27,968 nt of DNA from DAINRZ01 sp964634885 (GTDB lineage Bacteria; Bacteroidota; Ignavibacteria; Kapaibacteriales; UBA2268), in the NCBI GenBank assembly GCA_964634885.1, contig CAZWLN010000059.1, positions 1 through 27,968 on the forward strand, read 5' to 3'. This document shows positions 1 through 8,290 of this stretch, piece by piece. The position numbers were made by a program, and so were the translations under genes. The notes under the pieces were generated by a model. It had not been told where the DNA came from. It saw only the letters and a list, made by a program, of their open reading frames with translations, and did not search any database. Position 1 is the first letter of the stretch. The number at the start of each line of letters is the position of its first letter.

Positions 1-758
1 CTAATGCCGAATTCAAAGGTTTCCTTTGCTTTATCCGTAATACCCGTCATCAGGTAAGACATCCCTGCTTTGTCGATCAGGTCGTTCAGGAAAGGGTATT
101 TTCCGATGTTTCCGGCATTTGCCTTCCTGTCGAGTATCTTCCTGAAATAACCGGCAGCAAGCTGATAGTTCTGGCTTTGGTAGTAACAGTCTGCATAGGT
201 ATAGTAATCGAAATCTGTCTGGCTGTATATGTCTTTGATTGTGACCGAATTAATGAAATCGTTGAAAAAGCTGCTGTCATTATCAGTGAAGGATGATTTG
301 GACAAGTGGATATTTATCCAGTAGCCATCTTTAGACAGAAACACATTAGTGTTTTTTTGGTTAATTACCTTCCCCTTGTTTTCAAATATCATATACTCTA
401 CAATTGCTTTGTCCCCTGTCTCACGCATTACGACGCTGTCTTTCTTTACCTTAGACTGACTGATGCGGCTCCAGTAGTATTTCCTGCAGGCGATCATGTC
501 GCCGTCAAAATGGGCTTTTTCGATGAGGATAGATATAATGCTGCCGCCGGATTGGTTGATTATATAGAGGTATCTCTGCGTGTTGTCTTCCGTAATGGAA
601 TTCTGCTTTATCTCACAGCCTTTGATGGAGAATGATAATGCCCAGTTGATCTGTGGCATGGAAATATTCATAATGGAATCTTCAGGGATGGCAGCTTTGA
701 TTATGGGCGCCACAGTTAATAACAATAAAACAATTGCTGTTTTAATCATCCTCATCAT
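1..758 (-). CDS. Partial secreted protein with C-terminal TPR-like repeat (3' end missing)
   Basis: Reading the minus strand from an ATG at 758 gives about 252 codons without a stop, running off the left edge, so the C-terminus is missing. The start is preceded by a purine-rich GAAAGAAG; in-frame ATGs at 755 and 749 are alternatives. The N-terminus MIKTAIVLLLLTVAPIIKAA is a clear signal peptide, so the product is exported. The following ~150 residues form a mixed, beta-looking domain that I do not recognise. From about residue 200 the pattern of tyrosines, alanines and helices (YYTYADCYYQSQNYQLAAGY and onward) looks like TPR units, which normally mediate protein-protein contacts. It is transcribed divergently from the kinase at 1201. 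Family and function are unassigned; existence of the gene is well supported by the long open frame and signal peptide. Confidence 0.78.
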   Translation of the reverse strand, partial: MMRMIKTAIVLLLLTVAPIIKAAIPEDSIMNISMPQINWALSFSIKGCEIKQNSITEDNTQRYLYIINQSGGSIISILIEKAHFDGDMIACRKYYWSRISQSKVKKDSVVMRETGDKAIVEYMIFENKGKVINQKNTNVFLSKDGYWINIHLSKSSFTDNDSSFFNDFINSVTIKDIYSQTDFDYYTYADCYYQSQNYQLAAGYFRKILDRKANAGNIGKYPFLNDLIDKAGMSYLMTGITDKAKETFEFGI

Positions 759-1187
759 ATCTTCTTTCAAAATATACCTTCAAAAATCCATCTTACACAA
801 AAGAAAAATTAGGGACAATTCTGATTATGTGCAAGACAATTGTTAGAAAATTATTAATGGTCCGTTAAGGTTTATACGATAAAGCGGTAAATCTGCTCTA
901 AAAGTGATCAGGGAGCCGATGTTAGTTTGAAAAATGGCATTCCGACAGGTAACCTGTTTATTATAATATTCCGGTTGCCACAGAAAAGAAACATTTGATA
1001 TAGAATGATTATTTTTTTAGATTATATGTTTTGTTTTAGTGACTGTTGAAAAGTAAATGTTGAAAATTGGCACGGGAGACCGGGCCGTAGATGCCGGTTC
1101 CGACAGATGAAATGACGGAGGCTCTTTTCAGGGGCACTTTTTTATTGTTTATATTTTATAATACCGGATGATTTTTCGAACTAATCC
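759..1187. other. Divergent intergenic region between secreted TPR-like gene and sensor kinase
   Basis: This AT-rich stretch of about 430 bases must hold the promoters of two divergent genes. I see no convincing coding frame; two short plus-strand frames at its left end only mirror the minus-strand gene. It contains a 13-base palindrome at 946-958 and several A/T-rich blocks (1005-1040 and 1141-1162) that could serve as promoter elements. I could not identify a riboswitch or a strong hairpin. Confidence 0.5.
946..958. promoter_or_regulatory. Palindrome ACAGGTAACCTGT, candidate operator
   Basis: A perfect 6-1-6 inverted repeat lies in the divergent intergenic region, about 190 bases from the start of the secreted gene and 240 bases from the kinase start. 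Such symmetry is typical of a dimeric regulator site. Its role is inferred only from position and symmetry, and a chance occurrence is possible. Confidence 0.3.
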
Positions 1188-1195
1188 GGAGAAGG
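1188..1195 (+). promoter_or_regulatory. Ribosome binding site GGAGAAGG that sets the kinase start
   Basis: GGAGAAGG sits five bases before the ATG at 1201. The upstream in-frame ATG at 1168 has no comparable site. This favours 1201 as the true start and removes 11 residues from the longest open frame. Confidence 0.7.
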
Positions 1196-1200
1196 CAGCA

Positions 1201-4050
1201 ATGGCAAATACAAAATCGATGCCGAGAATAGCTATCAAGATGTCCAGGGCATTCAGGGATACCATCGTCATCATCCTGACCGGAATGATAGCATTCATGC
1301 TTTCGTATGTGCTGAACCTGTATGATGCGATGGTCCTATTCATCAAAACATACAATGCCTATGGCCTGGGCGATATATTCATTTCCCTCGTCTTTCTAGC
1401 CGCGGCGCTTGTCGTTTTCTCCTGGCGTCGTTGGCAGGAACTGAACGGTGAGATAATCGAAAGGATCAAGGCCCAGCGCAAACTGAACGAAAGCAAGACA
1501 CAGTTACAGGCTGTACTGGACGGTGTGCCCGACATGATTATGCAGGTGGACAAGGATCTGAGGATACTGTGGGCGAACAAAGAGGTGCTTCGCAAGAACC
1601 CCGACGCCAAATACAGGCCGGCATACCTGGCCCTGGCTTACGACAAAGGTACTTTCATCGACTCGACCTGCAAATGGGCTATTGAACTCGGCAAAATCGA
1701 GAAAAATATTACTTACCAGCCGGATATGGTCGGCGTGGACGGTGTGAGCTACTGGGAAACCATTGGCGTACCGGTGGAAGACAAAGAAAAGAAGGTGTAC
1801 GGCGCCATCGCCATTGCCCGCGACATTACCCACCGTATGAGGCACGAGCACACTTGGAACCTGCTCTCGTCCATTGTCGAGTCAACAGACGACGCAATGT
1901 TCGGTGTTTCATGGGAAGGCGTCATCGTAAGCTGGAACAAAGGCGCCGAAAAAACATACGGGTTCCTCTCACACGAAATAATCGGAAAACCCATCTCCAT
2001 ACTGGAGCCTGTAGAATTGCGCGATGAAGTGATGTACTATATCGACAGGGTAATGAAGACCAATACTGTTCATAAGTTTGAAACGGACAGGATCAGGAAA
2101 GGCGGCAAAAGAATCAGAATCTCGTGCAATATCTGTACTTTCGTTGACGCTACCGGGAAAAAGCTCGGCATTTCTTCCATCGACAGGGACATAACCGAAG
2201 CAAAACTGGCGGAAGAAGCTCTTCGTGAGTCCGAATTGTTCAACAAAACAATCATCTCCTCCGTAGGCGAGGGGGTCATCGTTTACGACAGCCAGTTGAG
2301 GTACATCGTCTGGAACCAGTTCATGGAAGAGCTTACGGGCGTGAAAGCAGAACAGATACTTGGAAAAAACGCTCTCGAAGGCTACCCGGATATATTTGAA
2401 ACCAGCGTGCTCGATCTGCTGAAGAAAGCGCTGAAGGGACAAACCGTCAAGTCTGACGGCTCTAAGTATTATATTGCCAAATCCCAAAAGCACGGCTGGA
2501 TTTCAGTTTCATACAGCCCGCACATCTCTGCACGGGGCGAGATCATCGGTGTCGTCGGCATCATCCGCGATATTACCGGGCGTAAGGAATCGGAAAACGC
2601 ACTCATCCAAAGCGAGACGAGGTTCAAAGAACTGTTCGACCACATGAGCAGCGGTGTTTACGTGTTCGAAGCTGTCGAGGACGGCAGTGACTTCATTCTT
2701 ACCAACTTCAACAAAGGCGGCGAGGAAATTGAAAAAACCAGGAAAGAAGATATTCTCGGAAAGACAGCAGCCTCGATTGCAGAGAGAATGCAGGCCGGCG
2801 ACTTCATCAAGGTACTGACGAAGGTATGGAAGACCGGAGAACCTGAACATTACCTGCTGACACTTCAAAAAAAAGACGGCTCTGTGAACTGGAGAGATAC
2901 CTACATATACAAACTGCCGTCGGGCGAAGTCGTTACTATCTATGACGATATTACCGAAAGAAGGCATTCGGAAATGGCCATCAAAGAAAGCGAAGAGAAA
3001 TACAGGACTTTCGTACAGAACTTCAAAGGCCTGGCAATCAGGTGGACAAAAAACGGTACACCGGTTTTCTTCCACGGCTCAGTACAAGAATTTACAGGGT
3101 ACCGCCAGGAGGACTTCGTTTCGGAAAAAATCCTGTGGGACGACCTTGTCCTTCCTGAAGACAGAGCCAGGGTGCGGGAAGAATTCATCAAAGCCAGTAC
3201 CATCAACGGCTATGAAAGTGAACTGGAGTACAGGATAATCCACAAAAACGGAGCAAGGTTCTGGGTTCTGGAAAGCCTCAAGAACCTTGTCAACGACAAG
3301 CAGGAGATTGTGTACATCCAGGCTACGATGTATGACACTACCGTCAGGAAAGAAGCTGAGTACGAGATCAAGAATTCGCGTGAGCAGTTGCGCAGGCTTG
3401 CCAACCACTTAGAAACTGCACGCGAAGAGGAAAGGAAAAAGATTGCCCAGGAAGTCCACGACGAACTGGGGTACGCGCTAACAGCCATCAAACTCGACAT
3501 CTCCTGGCTTTCCAAAAAGATAAACACCGAGGACGAAAATTGTTCTGCACGTCTGAAAACGATGATGGAACTGGCTGAAACGACACTCTCGAAAGTGCGC
3601 TCGATCTCGACGATGCTGAGGCCGCCGGTACTCGACCACTTCGGCATTTCGGCAGCCATCGAATGGGCTGCCAACGACTTCCAGAAGCGTACTGCCGTAA
3701 GGTGCAAAGTAATAATATCTCCCGAAGATATACGTTTAGAAGAGAATGTGACAATTGCTGTGTTCAGGATTTTCCAGGAGGCGCTGACAAACATTACACG
3801 CCATGCCAACGCTTCCAGGGTTGACGTCAGTTTTACAGATGAGAACGGAACAATTGTTCTCCAGGTTAAAGACAACGGCAAGGGAATTGCTAAGAAACAA
3901 ATTGACACAATGAAATCTCTTGGAATTGTGGGTATGAAAGAAAAAGCAAAAAATCTGGGCGGAAGCCTTGTAATTACAGGTGAGAAAGGTATCGGTACCA
4001 CCGTTACCCTTACTATTCCTATTCACCAAAAGGAAATGGTAAATGATTAG
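1201..4050 (+). CDS. Membrane-anchored multi-PAS sensor histidine kinase (NarL/HPK7 type)
   Basis: From the ATG at 1201 the protein has about 949 residues. Two hydrophobic segments near residues 20-42 and 57-73 anchor it in the inner membrane, with almost no periplasmic loop. About five PAS units follow, starting near residues 100, 220, 345, 475 and 600; several end in PAC-like 'xxDITxR' motifs such as ARDITHR, DRDITEA, IRDITGR and DDITERR. The catalytic core is HisKA_3 plus HATPase: the phospho-accepting His is near 753 in EVHDELG, the N-box Asn near 864 in EALTNITRHA, and the G1 box is DNGKG near 891. This H-box is the NarX/DegS type, which normally pairs with NarL/FixJ-type regulators. Exactly such a gene follows, overlapping by 8 bases, so the two are surely a co-translated two-component pair. 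The signal sensed is unknown; PAS domains often bind haem, flavin or small ligands, and I see no diagnostic residue. Confidence 0.93.
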   Translation: MANTKSMPRIAIKMSRAFRDTIVIILTGMIAFMLSYVLNLYDAMVLFIKTYNAYGLGDIFISLVFLAAALVVFSWRRWQELNGEIIERIKAQRKLNESKTQLQAVLDGVPDMIMQVDKDLRILWANKEVLRKNPDAKYRPAYLALAYDKGTFIDSTCKWAIELGKIEKNITYQPDMVGVDGVSYWETIGVPVEDKEKKVYGAIAIARDITHRMRHEHTWNLLSSIVESTDDAMFGVSWEGVIVSWNKGAEKTYGFLSHEIIGKPISILEPVELRDEVMYYIDRVMKTNTVHKFETDRIRKGGKRIRISCNICTFVDATGKKLGISSIDRDITEAKLAEEALRESELFNKTIISSVGEGVIVYDSQLRYIVWNQFMEELTGVKAEQILGKNALEGYPDIFETSVLDLLKKALKGQTVKSDGSKYYIAKSQKHGWISVSYSPHISARGEIIGVVGIIRDITGRKESENALIQSETRFKELFDHMSSGVYVFEAVEDGSDFILTNFNKGGEEIEKTRKEDILGKTAASIAERMQAGDFIKVLTKVWKTGEPEHYLLTLQKKDGSVNWRDTYIYKLPSGEVVTIYDDITERRHSEMAIKESEEKYRTFVQNFKGLAIRWTKNGTPVFFHGSVQEFTGYRQEDFVSEKILWDDLVLPEDRARVREEFIKASTINGYESELEYRIIHKNGARFWVLESLKNLVNDKQEIVYIQATMYDTTVRKEAEYEIKNSREQLRRLANHLETAREEERKKIAQEVHDELGYALTAIKLDISWLSKKINTEDENCSARLKTMMELAETTLSKVRSISTMLRPPVLDHFGISAAIEWAANDFQKRTAVRCKVIISPEDIRLEENVTIAVFRIFQEALTNITRHANASRVDVSFTDENGTIVLQVKDNGKGIAKKQIDTMKSLGIVGMKEKAKNLGGSLVITGEKGIGTTVTLTIPIHQKEMVND

Positions 4051-4675
4051 AATTATTATCGTTGACGACCACGCTGTCGTCAGAAGAGGCTTAAAACAGA
4101 TACTGGACGAGACGCTTGACCTCGTCGTTTCGGACGAAGCAAGTTCAGGTTTCGAACTGCTCGACAAAGTGAAGAAAGCTAATTTCGACGTTGTACTGCT
4201 CGACATATCGATGCCGGGCATCGACGGGCTTGATACGCTTAAGGAACTGAAGATCATCAAACCCGAACTCCCGGTGCTGATCTTTACCATCTATCCTGAG
4301 GACCAGTATGCCGTCAGGGTTTTGAAAGCAGGCGCTTCAGGCTATATCAACAAAGAAAGCGAGCCGGAGAAACTCATCGACGCCATCAGGAAAGTGGCAA
4401 GAGGGGGTAAGTACATCTCGCCATACCTGGCTGAACTGCTGGCTTTCAATCTCGACATGGCAGGCAAACAGCCTCTCCACGAAAAGCTTTCAGACAGGGA
4501 ATTCCAGGTGATGCTGATGATTGCTAAAGGCCGTAAAGTCAAAGACATTGCCGAGCAGCTTTCGCTGAGCATCAACACCATCAATACGTACAGGAACAGG
4601 ATATTAGAAAAAATGGACCTGAAGAGTAATGTGGAAATTACACATTACTCCATCAAGAACCAGCTAATAGATTAA
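4043..4675 (+). CDS. NarL/FixJ-family response regulator
   Basis: The protein has 210 residues, the normal length for the family. The receiver domain spans about residues 1-120, with acidic residues D8 and D9, phospho-acceptor D54 in LLDISMPG, T82 and K104. A LuxR-type helix-turn-helix covers about 146-205 (LSDREFQVMLMIAKG through SINTINTYRNRILEKMDL), so the output is DNA binding and transcription control. The ATG at 4043 lies inside the end of the kinase gene (shared ATGATTAG), which implies translational coupling and fixes the pairing. All active-site residues are present. Target genes cannot be told from the sequence; the gene after it is convergent, so the pair forms a two-gene operon. 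Confidence 0.95.
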   Translation: MIRIIIVDDHAVVRRGLKQILDETLDLVVSDEASSGFELLDKVKKANFDVVLLDISMPGIDGLDTLKELKIIKPELPVLIFTIYPEDQYAVRVLKAGASGYINKESEPEKLIDAIRKVARGGKYISPYLAELLAFNLDMAGKQPLHEKLSDREFQVMLMIAKGRKVKDIAEQLSLSINTINTYRNRILEKMDLKSNVEITHYSIKNQLID

Positions 4676-4680
4676 TTCGT

Positions 4681-5013
4681 TCAGTTGGAAGCAGTCGTTG
4701 CTGCGGGAGCCGGAGCAGCCTGCTCAGCCGGGGCTTTTGCCGTGCCGTTGCCGTTCTTTGTACTGCTTTCGGTGTGTGAGTGCGCAGAGTGGCCATTGCC
4801 GTTCCTCGAAGGCGGATTTTCTTTCTTGTTCGCATAGTCTGTGATGTAAAAACCGCTGCCGTTAAATACAAGCCCTATGTTTTTGCTTATTTTTCGGAAT
4901 ATCTCCCCGTTGCATCCGGGTTCAGGACACTGAGTCAAAGCTGACTCGGTGATTCTTTGCATGATTTCAAATTCCTTGCCGCATTTTTTACATTTATATT
5001 CATACGTCGGCAT
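4681..5013 (-). CDS. FmdB-family zinc-ribbon protein
   Basis: The 110-residue protein begins MPTYEYKCKKCGKEFEIMQ, the hallmark of the FmdB/CxxC_CXXC_SSSS family. Four cysteines (C8, C11, C29, C34) form a zinc ribbon, followed by the conserved 'GSGFYITDY' segment near residue 52. The family is named after a putative regulator of formamidase/formylmethanofuran genes, but its real function is poorly known. From about residue 70 the chain is a low-complexity tail rich in Asn, Gly, His, Ala and Pro, with no visible fold. A GAGG site stands about six bases before the start at 5013. It converges on the response regulator with only five bases between the two stops, and I see no terminator there. Confidence 0.9.
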   Translation of the reverse strand: MPTYEYKCKKCGKEFEIMQRITESALTQCPEPGCNGEIFRKISKNIGLVFNGSGFYITDYANKKENPPSRNGNGHSAHSHTESSTKNGNGTAKAPAEQAAPAPAATTASN

Positions 5014-5575
5014 ATCAACCTCTACATCATTTTTTCAATAAAACCAACTGCTATAACGATATTTCTTTATGATTATTATAATTAAGCCGAAAGATTTTTT
5101 TCCCGGAGATGGTAAATCAGCCCTGAGAGCGGCGTTGTTTAGTAAACGATTCCGGGATGGGGAGGGGTACAATTCAATAATTGTTGAGCTGATTTTTGCA
5201 AATGCAACATTGCATGAATTTTGGCTGAAGTTTCCTTCATTTTTGTAAAGATAACTAAGTTTTTGTATTACCACTTATTACGTAGTTCTAAAAAGTTTTC
5301 CACATCGCAAATATTGGTACGGCAATATTTGTTTAATAATTGTGGAAAAAATGTGGATAAACTGAAGGGGGTGTTCCAATACATATAAATATAAGGCCGT
5401 TAAACGGGACGACAGCCTTTCGCTCTGTCGCCGGACTGCTTCATTACTGATAATTCATGATAATTACAACTCTTTTTTTTGAAATTACTGCCGATTATAT
5501 TTTGTTAAGAGAGAATTATTTAGTAAATTTATTGATGAATGGTTGTTAATAAAAAATTCATTTTGTGTTAATGAT
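5014..5575. other. Long intergenic region with nested palindromes
   Basis: About 560 bases separate fmdB (leftward) from the second kinase (rightward). The left half has no clear signal; a short leftward frame at 5035-5274 has no ribosome binding site or recognisable protein character. The centre (5296-5360) holds a nested inverted repeat with DnaA-box-like arms. At 5410-5430 a 6-bp stem (CGACAG/CTGTCG) with a 9-base loop lies in what is probably the kinase leader. The stretch 5461-5540 is very AT-rich and is the likely promoter region of the kinase. Confidence 0.5.
5296..5360. repeat. Compound inverted repeat with DnaA-box-like arms
   Basis: The outer arms are TTTTCCACA (5296-5304) and its exact reverse complement TGTGGAAAA (5341-5349). 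Nested inside is a second perfect repeat, CAAATATTG (5308-5316) and CAATATTTG (5323-5331), around the six bases GTACGG. Three bases after the outer arm is TGTGGATAA (5352-5360), an exact match to the classical DnaA box TTATCCACA read on the minus strand. The outer arms each differ from that box at one base. The site could be a DnaA-binding locus, an operator for a dimeric protein or a cruciform. The symmetry is seen directly; the function is inference. Confidence 0.6.
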
Positions 5576-8290
5576 ATGTTTTGGGATGAGAAAATTCAGG
5601 AAAAAATGCTTGCAGGAATATTCCAAAAGCTTGACACGACGATTGTTGTCTATGAATGTGAAATTGAAGACTCCGAAGAAGGCCAGGTAATAAAACTTGA
5701 ATTCATCTTCGGCAACGAAAAGTTCGGGGAATTGTCTTCGGGAGTAGGAACTACGGACATCAGGGCCATATTCCCCTATTTCAATAAAAGTATTAAGAAA
5801 ATACTTAAATTCCTTAAGAATAACGAGTCCTATTCTGCCGTATTCCAGCACGGCAGCAGGAAGTGGTATGAAATCAGGGTTTCTGCCCTTGCAGGCAAGT
5901 GCATCGTAGTGTTCATAGACGACAGGACGGAAATCAGGCAGATAGAAAACGAACTGAGGATGAACAAGGAGAAATACCTCACTGTCTCGGAGAAAGCGCC
6001 GGTTTCCATCATCAGCTTCGACAGCGAAGGCATAATCGACTTTGTCAACGATTACCACATCGAACGATTTTCGCGCAACCAGGTCAATAAGTACTATTAT
6101 ATAGGCAAACATATCACTGAATTGGAGACACACATCAACGCGGGCATCAACGTGGAAATACTGAAAGTGCTCGACGGTGTGCCGCTTGAGATCAAGGAAC
6201 TGTTTGTGCCGGAGTTCGAAGGGGGCCATTCAGGCTACATCAACATCAGGGTAGTGCCTGTCATTAAGGACGACAAGGTGATCGGCGGCATATCCATCAG
6301 GGAAGATGTTACCGACAGGATACTGGCCGAAAAGACCTGGAAAGAGCAGGAAAAAAGGTTCCGCCTGGTGTCGGGCTTGGTTACGGACTATGTCTATTCG
6401 GCAGAAGTGATTGCTGATAATAATATTAGATTTGAATGGACAACAGCAGCTTTCAGGAAAATTACAGGTTACGACGACACTGAGATTGCCAGCTTTGACG
6501 ACTGGAAGAACATCGTTCTGCCGGTTGACCAGGACATAGTGAGGGAAAAACTCAGGAAGCTGCTCCGCGGTGAAAAAGACATTTCGGAATACAGGATCAT
6601 TACAAAGCAGGGCGAGATATACTGGGTCAAGGATTACTCCCATCCCATCTGGAATTATAACTACAACAGGGTTACGCACATCTACGGCGCTATTAAGGAT
6701 TACACCGAAACCAGGCGTACTCAGGAAGCATACAAAGTACTTGTGGACCATTCGGTTCAGGGGCTGGTAATCATTCAGGACAGGCAGATAGTTTTTTGCA
6801 ATCCCGCCGTTTACCTCCTGACAGGCTACACTGTCGAAGAACTTCTTGCGATGAATGAAGAGACTGTAATCTCGATTATCTTTCCCGATGACAGGGAACT
6901 CTTTGTGGAAATGATGCAGGCATACCTGGGCTGTAAACCCGCACCCCAGAGTTTCGAATTCCGAATGATCAGGAGAAACGGCGATGTCAGGTGGTTCGAA
7001 GTTTTCCCTTCGCTGATCTCCTACCAGGGAAAACTTGCATTGCAAACCATTTTCATCGATATTCACGATAAAAAAATTGCCCAGGAAGAAGCAGACAGGA
7101 AATCCGAAGAGCATGTGATGCTGCTGGACAACATCGATATTCACATCTGGTACCTGAGCGATCCGGAAACTTACGCTGTCGTTAACAGGTCTCACGCCGA
7201 TTTCTTCGGGATGAAGAAGAAACAGGTACAGAATTCGAAGATTACGGAACTGTTTAACATCGACGAAGCCGATTACATGATTGAAAAAAACCGTGAAGTA
7301 TTCGAAAACAGGAAGCCGTACAAAGGGGAAGAGTGGATGACGGACGCTTACGGCAAACGCAGGCTCTTCCAGGTAACGAGGACACCGAAACTGAACAAAA
7401 GCGGCAGGGTCGATTACGTAATTTGCTCAGCTGCCGATATTACAGTCCAGAAAGAAACCGACGAGTCGATTAAGGAAATGATCCTGGCGCTCAGGGCGTC
7501 TAAACGCCAGACAGAAGAGCGTGCCAACGAAGTCATTACTTTAAACCGGAAGCTTCAGGAGTCGGAATCCAAACTTATGGAAATCAACAGTTCCAAGGAT
7601 AAATTCTTCTCCATTATCTCTCATGACCTGAAAAGCCCCTTGATGGGAATCATCGGACTTTCGAAGGTGCTGGCAAGCGAAGCGGACCATCTTACAAACG
7701 ATGAGATAACCGAGTATTCATCCTCATTGTACAGCGCTACCGAGAGCCTCCACAAACTGCTTGAAAACCTGTTGCACTGGTCGAGGATACAAAGAGGGGT
7801 AATCGAATTCAGTCCTTCGGATTTTGACATTGTTCAGTTAGTCACTCTCAACGCCGGATTGCTCCGGGAAAACTTCAGGCAGAAGGGGATTAATTTCAAT
7901 CTTGAAAACGACGAAGAGATATTCGTCCGCGCCGACATGAACATGATAAACACCATATTGCGTAACCTGATTTCCAACGCAGTCAAATTCACTAACATCG
8001 ACGGGAACATCTCCGTCTTTGTACATGATCCCGAAGAGGGAACTGTAACCGTAAGGGTCAGGGACGACGGTGTCGGCATGAAACCGGAAATTAAAGAGAA
8101 GATATTCCGGATCGGAAACGCAATTACTTCCGAAGGAACAATGCATGAGAAAGGAACAGGCCTGGGCCTGATTCTCTGCCGGGAACTCATAGAAAAGAAT
8201 GAAGGGAAGATATGGGTTGAAAGCGCTCCCGGTGAAGGTTCGACTTTCTACTTTACACTTCCTGCCGGTGAACCGCCGCCATTAGAGTGA
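5576..8290 (+). CDS. Soluble multi-PAS sensor histidine kinase (HisKA type), no adjacent regulator
   Basis: The frame is open from a TTG at 5543 (915 codons). I prefer the ATG at 5576 (904 residues); another ATG at 5606 has AGGA four bases upstream and is also possible. No membrane segment is visible, so it is cytoplasmic. Roughly five PAS units occupy residues 15-620, including FRKITGY near 293 and YLLTGYTVEELL near 413. A coiled-coil-like helix (about 630-675) leads into HisKA with phospho-acceptor H683 in SHDLKSPL. The HATPase domain has N801 in LISNAVKFT, DDGVGM near 830 and GTGLGL near 860. All catalytic boxes are intact, but no receiver domain or regulator gene follows, making it an orphan kinase; its H-box type differs from that of the kinase at 1201, so they probably do not share a partner. 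Its 3' end overlaps the convergent GH57 gene by 9 bases. Confidence 0.92.
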   Translation: MFWDEKIQEKMLAGIFQKLDTTIVVYECEIEDSEEGQVIKLEFIFGNEKFGELSSGVGTTDIRAIFPYFNKSIKKILKFLKNNESYSAVFQHGSRKWYEIRVSALAGKCIVVFIDDRTEIRQIENELRMNKEKYLTVSEKAPVSIISFDSEGIIDFVNDYHIERFSRNQVNKYYYIGKHITELETHINAGINVEILKVLDGVPLEIKELFVPEFEGGHSGYINIRVVPVIKDDKVIGGISIREDVTDRILAEKTWKEQEKRFRLVSGLVTDYVYSAEVIADNNIRFEWTTAAFRKITGYDDTEIASFDDWKNIVLPVDQDIVREKLRKLLRGEKDISEYRIITKQGEIYWVKDYSHPIWNYNYNRVTHIYGAIKDYTETRRTQEAYKVLVDHSVQGLVIIQDRQIVFCNPAVYLLTGYTVEELLAMNEETVISIIFPDDRELFVEMMQAYLGCKPAPQSFEFRMIRRNGDVRWFEVFPSLISYQGKLALQTIFIDIHDKKIAQEEADRKSEEHVMLLDNIDIHIWYLSDPETYAVVNRSHADFFGMKKKQVQNSKITELFNIDEADYMIEKNREVFENRKPYKGEEWMTDAYGKRRLFQVTRTPKLNKSGRVDYVICSAADITVQKETDESIKEMILALRASKRQTEERANEVITLNRKLQESESKLMEINSSKDKFFSIISHDLKSPLMGIIGLSKVLASEADHLTNDEITEYSSSLYSATESLHKLLENLLHWSRIQRGVIEFSPSDFDIVQLVTLNAGLLRENFRQKGINFNLENDEEIFVRADMNMINTILRNLISNAVKFTNIDGNISVFVHDPEEGTVTVRVRDDGVGMKPEIKEKIFRIGNAITSEGTMHEKGTGLGLILCRELIEKNEGKIWVESAPGEGSTFYFTLPAGEPPPLE

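Noticed and set aside
306..846. Two short plus-strand open frames
   Set aside because: They lie opposite a minus-strand frame that runs uninterrupted from 758 to the window edge with a signal peptide; they have no ribosome site and odd composition.
759..1187. Riboswitch in the kinase leader
   Set aside because: I looked for known conserved cores (c-di-GMP, cobalamin, TPP, SAM type) and saw none; only scattered GC-rich bits near 1070-1130.
5035..5274. 79-codon minus-strand frame upstream of fmdB
   Set aside because: It lacks a ribosome binding site and protein-like composition (ends in runs of Ile and Lys), and lies in AT-rich intergenic DNA.
5014..5575. Chromosomal origin of replication
   Set aside because: DnaA-like boxes are present, but no dnaA, dnaN, rpmH or gidA gene flanks the site and skew cannot be judged in a 28-kb window; kept as a finding, not annotated as an origin.
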